DNA from: Blautia sp. XA-2221
GTDB taxonomy: Bacteria; Bacillota; Clostridia; Lachnospirales; Lachnospiraceae
Assembly (NCBI RefSeq): GCF_028767025.1
Contig: NZ_JAJQXX010000001.1
Location: 62,001-126,000 of the forward strand
Direction: 5' to 3'
DNA: 64,000 bases
Below the pieces are notes generated by a model that was not told the origin of the DNA, ran no database searches, and saw only the letters and a list, made by a program, of their open reading frames with translations. Positions 59,534 through 64,000 of the stretch are shown piece by piece. Numbering within the stretch: position 1 is the first letter of the stretch; every line of letters begins with the position of its first letter. Made by a program: the position numbers and the translations under genes.

Positions 59534-60433
59534 GTGAGTAACACAAAAACAGTAGTAAAACGTAAAAAAGGAGACTGGCAGATTGCTGTTTTGTTTCTGT
59601 TGCCGTCCCTGATTTTGCTGGGATTGTTTGTATTCTGGCCAATGGTAGATTCCATCCGCATGTCATTTTATGACTGGAATCCATTAAAAGGTAAGATATT
59701 TACAGGATTGGAGAATTATCAGAATCTGTTAAAAGATAAGCTTTGGTGGACGAGCCTTGGAAATACCATCAAGTATATTTTGATGAATGTTCCACCGATT
59801 GTCATTTTTTCTATTATCATGTGTGAACTTGTATTGTTTGCAAATAATAAAAGTAAAGTTATTTCAAAATTTATCAGAGGTAGTTTCTTTTTACCATGTG
59901 CACTTTCTCTGGTTGCAACCGGTGTTGCGTGGAGATATCTGATGGGAACGAATTATGGTGTTATCAATAATTTTTTGAGTGCATTAGGATTCGAAAAAAT
60001 TGGCTGGCTGACAGATGGCAAGATTGCACTGGGTTCTATGGCAATCGTAACAATCTGGAGATGGGCAGGATATTACATGGTTATGGTTGTTGCAGGACGT
60101 CTGGAAATTTCGCAGGAATTTTTTGAAGCGGCAGATCTGGACGGTGCAAATGCATGGCATAAATTTGTTTATATTACATTGCCGCAGCTGAAACCAGTTC
60201 TTACATATATTATTCTCATGTGTGTAATCGGTACTTTCCAGGAATTTGATCTTGTTTATACGATGACAAATGGTGGACCTGGAACAAGTACGTATTTAAC
60301 TGGTCTGACATTATATAAGACTGCTTTTTCATCTTTGAAAATGGGATATTCCTGTACAATGGCAGTATTTGTCTTTATTCTTTCGATTATTATTTCGGTT
60401 GTACAGTTAAAGTTGACAAGTGACAAAGACTGA
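59534..60433 (+). CDS. Sugar ABC transporter permease (MalF/UgpA type)
   Basis: The 299-residue six-TM permease begins KGDWQIAVLFLLPSLILLGL and contains the EAA loop ISQEFFEAADLDGANAWHKF (G then helix) that contacts the ATPase, and FDLVYTMTNGGPGTSTYLTG. GTG 59534 is chosen for AGGAGGG (59521-59527). It pairs with the following permease. No ATPase gene is in the visible operon, so a shared MsmX/UgpC-like ATPase is likely. Confidence 0.93.
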   Translation: MSNTKTVVKRKKGDWQIAVLFLLPSLILLGLFVFWPMVDSIRMSFYDWNPLKGKIFTGLENYQNLLKDKLWWTSLGNTIKYILMNVPPIVIFSIIMCELVLFANNKSKVISKFIRGSFFLPCALSLVATGVAWRYLMGTNYGVINNFLSALGFEKIGWLTDGKIALGSMAIVTIWRWAGYYMVMVVAGRLEISQEFFEAADLDGANAWHKFVYITLPQLKPVLTYIILMCVIGTFQEFDLVYTMTNGGPGTSTYLTGLTLYKTAFSSLKMGYSCTMAVFVFILSIIISVVQLKLTSDKD

Positions 60434-60449
60434 GAAGGGAGAAGAGATT

Positions 60450-61298
60450 ATGTCCAGAAAATTAAGAAAGAAAATTCTGGGAGACAGCTTAATCTGGGTA
60501 ATTATAGCTGCATTTGTAGTAATCATGCTGTTTCCATTTGTTTATATATTATCTACTGCATTGAAATCGGATACAGATCTTGCAACAAGTGTTGGAAGAA
60601 TTTTGCCGAAAGCAGCGCAATGGGAGAATTTTACAAAAGCATGGCAGCTGCTGGATTTTCCCAAGTGCTTTTTTAATTCATTTATTGTTGCGATAGCAGT
60701 GACCGCACTTACTATTTTCCTCTGTAGTTTAGCTGCATATGTATTTACCAGACTTGAGTTCAAAGGCAGAAATATTGTTTTTATTCTTTATTTGTCAACG
60801 ATGATGATTCCGATTACTGTAAGACTGATTCCGTCTTATAATCTGTGTAGAAATCTCAATATGCTGGATACATATATGGGGATGATACTTCCGCAGGTAG
60901 CATGGTCCATTCCGTTTGGAACATTTCTTATGCGCCAGTTTTATATGGGAATACCGAAGCAACTGGATGAAGCAGCAAAAATTGATGGAGCAAATCATTT
61001 CCAGATATTCTGGAAGATCTTACTGCCAAATACGAAATCAAGTATGACAACATTAGGAATCTATACATTTATTTCTGCGTGGAATAATCTGATCTGGATG
61101 TTGTTATCCGTCAGAAGTGAAAGCAAATGGACAGTAACATTGGGAATAAGTTCAATCTGTGGCGCATCTGTAATCAAACAGCCGACATGGAATCTGATCA
61201 TGGGTGTTATCGTGATTGGAATGATTCCTGTTCTGATTCTGTTTTTTGCATTCCAGAAATATTTTATGCAGTCTGTAGCTGCAACCGGCATTAAATAG
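60450..61298 (+). CDS. Sugar ABC transporter permease (MalG/UgpE type)
   Basis: The 282-residue permease has LFPFVYILSTALKSDTDLAT, TRLEFKGRNIVFILYLSTMM, the EAA loop IPKQLDEAAKIDGANHFQIF and the ending FFAFQKYFMQSVAATGIK, which is the usual MalG-type C-terminus. ATG 60450 follows AAGGGAGAAG. It is the second half of the importer channel. Confidence 0.93.
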   Translation: MSRKLRKKILGDSLIWVIIAAFVVIMLFPFVYILSTALKSDTDLATSVGRILPKAAQWENFTKAWQLLDFPKCFFNSFIVAIAVTALTIFLCSLAAYVFTRLEFKGRNIVFILYLSTMMIPITVRLIPSYNLCRNLNMLDTYMGMILPQVAWSIPFGTFLMRQFYMGIPKQLDEAAKIDGANHFQIFWKILLPNTKSSMTTLGIYTFISAWNNLIWMLLSVRSESKWTVTLGISSICGASVIKQPTWNLIMGVIVIGMIPVLILFFAFQKYFMQSVAATGIK

Positions 61299-61315
61299 TA
61301 AAAAGGAGATCAGTT

Positions 61316-62341
61316 ATGAAAGGTTTAGTGGTAACAGAAGACAATAAACTGTACCTGGAAGAAAAGCTTCCGATTCCGGAGATCGGAGAGTATGAAGCAC
61401 TGGTAAAAAATGAATGCTGTATGATCTGTAACGGAACGGATCTGGGAGTTATTGGAGGAAAAGTCAGAGAAGTAACGAGATATCCGGCGGTTTTAGGACA
61501 CGAAGATGCAGGAAGAGTTGTTAAAATCGGCAAAAAAGTTACTTCTTTTAAAGTGGGAGATCTTGTAGTCAGGGCAGGACAACCGGATAATGAGAAATTT
61601 TCCAGCGCTTGGGGCGGATTTGCTGAATATGGAATTGTAAAAGATTATAAAGCAGCCATGGCAGACCAGGCCGATGTAAAAGATATTAATCTTGGAATTA
61701 CACAGCAGGTGTGCCCGGAAGGAATGCAGGCAGAAGCTGCTTCTATGCTGATAACTTTAAAGGAAACATACAGTGCATTAAAAAGAATCGGCGTTGAAGA
61801 TAAAAAGAAGATGGTCATACTCGGAGACGGACCGGTTGCGCTTGCTTTTCTAAGCTGTGCAAAACTGATGGGAATTCAGGAGATTTATGTCCTGGGAAAT
61901 CACAGAGACAAGCTGGAAACAGCAGAAAAACTGGGAGCAGCAGGTACATTTCTTAACAAAGACGAAGAAGAAAAGAAAAAAGCTTCTGATCTGTTTGACA
62001 GAAAGTCCGATATCTGTATAGATACGATTGGATCAAATCAGACAATCACGCAGTGTCTGGACTATATTAAAGAGACAGGGACAATTGCTGTATATGGCTT
62101 AAAAAGCGGAGAAAATCTGAATGTACCATTACCGGAACTCAGGAATTTCAATATTCAGTATGTGCAGTGGCCGGTGCCTGAGGTAGAAGCAGAAGTACAT
62201 AAGCCGGTTTGTGATGCGATTATGGATGGGAAAATAGACATCGATTTATTTGTGACACATAGATTTTCAATAGATGATTATGAAAAAGGATTTCAGGCAG
62301 TAAAAGACAGAACTGCATTGAAGGTAGTTTTAAATTTTTAA
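61316..62341 (+). CDS. Zinc-binding medium-chain dehydrogenase
   Basis: The 341-residue MDR-family enzyme has the catalytic-zinc Cys in CCMICNGTDLGV, GHEDAGRVVKIG, and the nucleotide-binding segment MVILGDGPVALAFLSCAKLM. The usual four-cysteine structural-zinc lobe is not visible. It probably interconverts an alcohol and ketone or aldehyde of the sugar or polyol pathway using NAD(P). AAAGGAG precedes the ATG 17 bp after the permease. Confidence 0.87.
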   Translation: MKGLVVTEDNKLYLEEKLPIPEIGEYEALVKNECCMICNGTDLGVIGGKVREVTRYPAVLGHEDAGRVVKIGKKVTSFKVGDLVVRAGQPDNEKFSSAWGGFAEYGIVKDYKAAMADQADVKDINLGITQQVCPEGMQAEAASMLITLKETYSALKRIGVEDKKKMVILGDGPVALAFLSCAKLMGIQEIYVLGNHRDKLETAEKLGAAGTFLNKDEEEKKKASDLFDRKSDICIDTIGSNQTITQCLDYIKETGTIAVYGLKSGENLNVPLPELRNFNIQYVQWPVPEVEAEVHKPVCDAIMDGKIDIDLFVTHRFSIDDYEKGFQAVKDRTALKVVLNF

Positions 62342-62360
62342 GGCAACTCAGGAGGAACGC

Positions 62361-64000
62361 ATGATGGCAGGTTATCGATTCAATAAAGAAGAATATTTTA
62401 AAGAGACCAAAGAGGTATATTCTAATTATCCAACCGATGTTTCCAGAATGGAAGAAGAACTGGACCGCCTCCAGAAAGAAAATCCAAAGGCAAGCTCTTT
62501 TCAGAAAAAAACATGGATCTACAGAATTGCAGCCAGGGATGCTGAAGTGATTCTTTTTCCATCCAGTCCGTTTTATGCAGAAATTGATACAGGAAGAGAA
62601 CAGAACAGTGTTACGGCATCGTTCCCGCCACAGCCAGGCATTGGATGTTGGCTAATGAAGCAATACCCAGATTTTGTAGATGAATATGGAGAATGGAGTG
62701 GATACTACGGAAAATATGGTGTCATGAACGGACCACAGTTTATGGATGCGGCGCATCACTATGCAAATTGTGAAACTGTGTTGAAATATGGTCTATCAGG
62801 AATAATCAGACATGCAATGATGCGTCTGGAAGAGAAAAATCTTACAGATCATCAGCAGGATTTTTTAAAATGTATGGTCGATGTATGCCGAAGTCTGCAA
62901 AAAATTTCTGAAAGATTTGCAGAAAAAGCGGAGGAAATGCTGAAAACAGAACACGATGAGGAACATGTAAAGGCACTTAAAATGATTGCTGTTACGGCAC
63001 GCCGAATTCCATCTGAACCGGCAGAAACATTTTATGAAGCAATGTGTGCAATCTGGTTTACGCGTGAGATGTGCAATGCGTTAGATGGTCTTGGATTTGC
63101 TGTGATTGGCCATTTGGACAGAATCCTGATTAGTTATTATGAAAGAGATTTGAAAAATAATCGAATAACGCCGGATGAGGCGCAGGAACTGGTTGACTGT
63201 TTTGTATCAATGACAGATGCAAGATGGGATCTTGAAGCAGACCTGCCAGGGGGCACAAATGCAGATATTATTATAGGCGGATGTGATAAAAATGGCAATA
63301 TTGTTTATAATGACATAAGCAGGATGATCATAAACAGTTATAAAAAATATCATTTTGCAAATCCGAAACTACAGGTGAGAATATCGGCAAAGCATCCGGA
63401 TGAATTTCTGATGCAGGTTGGTGAATTGGCAGGAATGGGTCTGAATGTGCTGTCTGTCTTTAATGATGATGTGATAATTCCAGCAAATCAGAAGCAGGGA
63501 AAAAGTCTGGAAGACTGTCGACTTTATGTCGCAGGTGGCTGCCAGGAAATCTGTCTTTCTAATGAAGTCAACAGCAGAGCATATACCTATCTTAATCTTG
63601 TGCAGATGTTAAATGGATCCTTATATCCAGAGTACTGGAATGACGTATTTAAAAGGGATGGATTTAAATTTATTCCAGCTGCGAATGCGAGCGATTTTGA
63701 AGAATTCTATCATATTGTAATTGAAAATTATAGAAATGAACTGAATTTCTTTGTGAAAAAATATAACGAATATGGTTCATGGTGGAAAATAATAAATCCG
63801 TCGTTGTTCTTTTCTGCAACTATGCCATCATGTACTGAGACGGCAAAAGATGTCTCAGAAGGCGGTGCTGTCTATAATACAGATAATTTTGCTGCTGCGG
63901 GTGCAGGGACAGTAATTGATTCGTTATATGCGATAAAGAAGGCAGTATATGAAGATAAGATTACGACATTTGGTCACCTGCTTAAAGCGATGAAAGAAGA
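62361..64000 (+). CDS. Glycyl radical enzyme, PFL-like (5' part, runs off the window)
   Basis: About 546 residues are visible of an expected ~780-850. The PFL-like barrel has the catalytic Cys394 and Glu396 in VAGGCQEICLSN, the GCxE arrangement of GRE dehydratases and related lyases, where Cys is the thiyl radical and Glu the base. Other visible segments are RRIPSEPAETFYEAMCAIWF and MTDARWDLEADLPGGTNAD. The C-terminal glycine-loop (RVxGY) lies beyond 64000, as would an activating enzyme. AGGAGG precedes ATG 62361. The substrate and subtype are not known. Confidence 0.88.
   Translation, partial: MMAGYRFNKEEYFKETKEVYSNYPTDVSRMEEELDRLQKENPKASSFQKKTWIYRIAARDAEVILFPSSPFYAEIDTGREQNSVTASFPPQPGIGCWLMKQYPDFVDEYGEWSGYYGKYGVMNGPQFMDAAHHYANCETVLKYGLSGIIRHAMMRLEEKNLTDHQQDFLKCMVDVCRSLQKISERFAEKAEEMLKTEHDEEHVKALKMIAVTARRIPSEPAETFYEAMCAIWFTREMCNALDGLGFAVIGHLDRILISYYERDLKNNRITPDEAQELVDCFVSMTDARWDLEADLPGGTNADIIIGGCDKNGNIVYNDISRMIINSYKKYHFANPKLQVRISAKHPDEFLMQVGELAGMGLNVLSVFNDDVIIPANQKQGKSLEDCRLYVAGGCQEICLSNEVNSRAYTYLNLVQMLNGSLYPEYWNDVFKRDGFKFIPAANASDFEEFYHIVIENYRNELNFFVKKYNEYGSWWKIINPSLFFSATMPSCTETAKDVSEGGAVYNTDNFAAAGAGTVIDSLYAIKKAVYEDKITTFGHLLKAMKE

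Noticed and set aside
1-64000. CRISPR arrays, tRNA and rRNA genes
   Set aside because: No regularly spaced repeats, cloverleaf-like sequences with CCA-proximal stems, or rRNA segments were recognised by eye.

Overview
This window reads as chromosome of an anaerobic Gram-positive spore-former of the Clostridia, most likely Lachnospiraceae and close to Blautia or its relatives. The inference rests on SpoVG, a Csp-type subtilisin, strong AGGAGG ribosome sites, low to moderate G+C, ECF and ABC importers, a glycyl radical enzyme, a TnpV/relaxase mobilizable remnant, and the ACT-protein/hom/apgM/lysC gene order. No rRNA, tRNA or CRISPR array was seen. Taxonomy is an inference from gene content only.

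0-5.6 kb holds housekeeping and envelope genes: spoVG, a secreted coiled-coil/3D-domain protein, a PAP2 protein fused to a degenerate CDP-alcohol transferase-like domain, upp, nth and an acyl-CoA thioesterase. 5.9-15.1 kb is the most coherent specialised locus. It has an RbsABC-like importer, MtnK-type and MtnA-type enzymes, a DeoR regulator and a two-subunit DhaK/DhaL-type kinase. This looks like uptake and breakdown of methylthioribose or another 5-modified ribose, with no aldolase and no DhaM in view. 15-20 kb has a lone HicB-like protein, a nitroreductase, a secreted propeller-like protein, a TetR gene with two copies of a 13-bp palindrome, two membrane proteins and an AraC regulator.

20-31 kb begins with a DapF homologue in which both expected catalytic cysteines are serine. 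A methyltransferase plus FecBCD-like importer follows, then prfB with its programmed frameshift, then the aspartate-pathway operon (ACT protein, hom, apgM-like proposed homoserine kinase, lysC with a probable internal start). 31-43 kb has a secreted protein, a DUF975-like membrane protein, tex, a BMP/NupOPQ-like nucleoside importer, an FMN riboswitch driving ribU, an iron-sulfur U32-like protein with a probable ATT start, and a NUDIX hydrolase.

43.4-48.7 kb is a self-contained PTS block: an antiterminator target (RAT) overlapping a terminator, glucose-type IICBA, the PRD antiterminator, HPr and enzyme I. 49-53 kb has a tandem-domain membrane protein, a YcsI-like protein and a Csp-like protease. 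53.1-57.3 kb is a small mobilizable-element remnant (TnpV, toprim-like fragment, relaxase accessory protein, relaxase, a coiled-coil membrane protein overlapping the relaxase by 449 bp, an XRE regulator) with no recombinase. 58.1-64.0 kb is a carbohydrate ABC importer lacking its ATPase, an alcohol dehydrogenase-like protein and the first ~546 residues of a glycyl radical enzyme running off the window; this looks like an anaerobic sugar or polyol pathway of unknown substrate.
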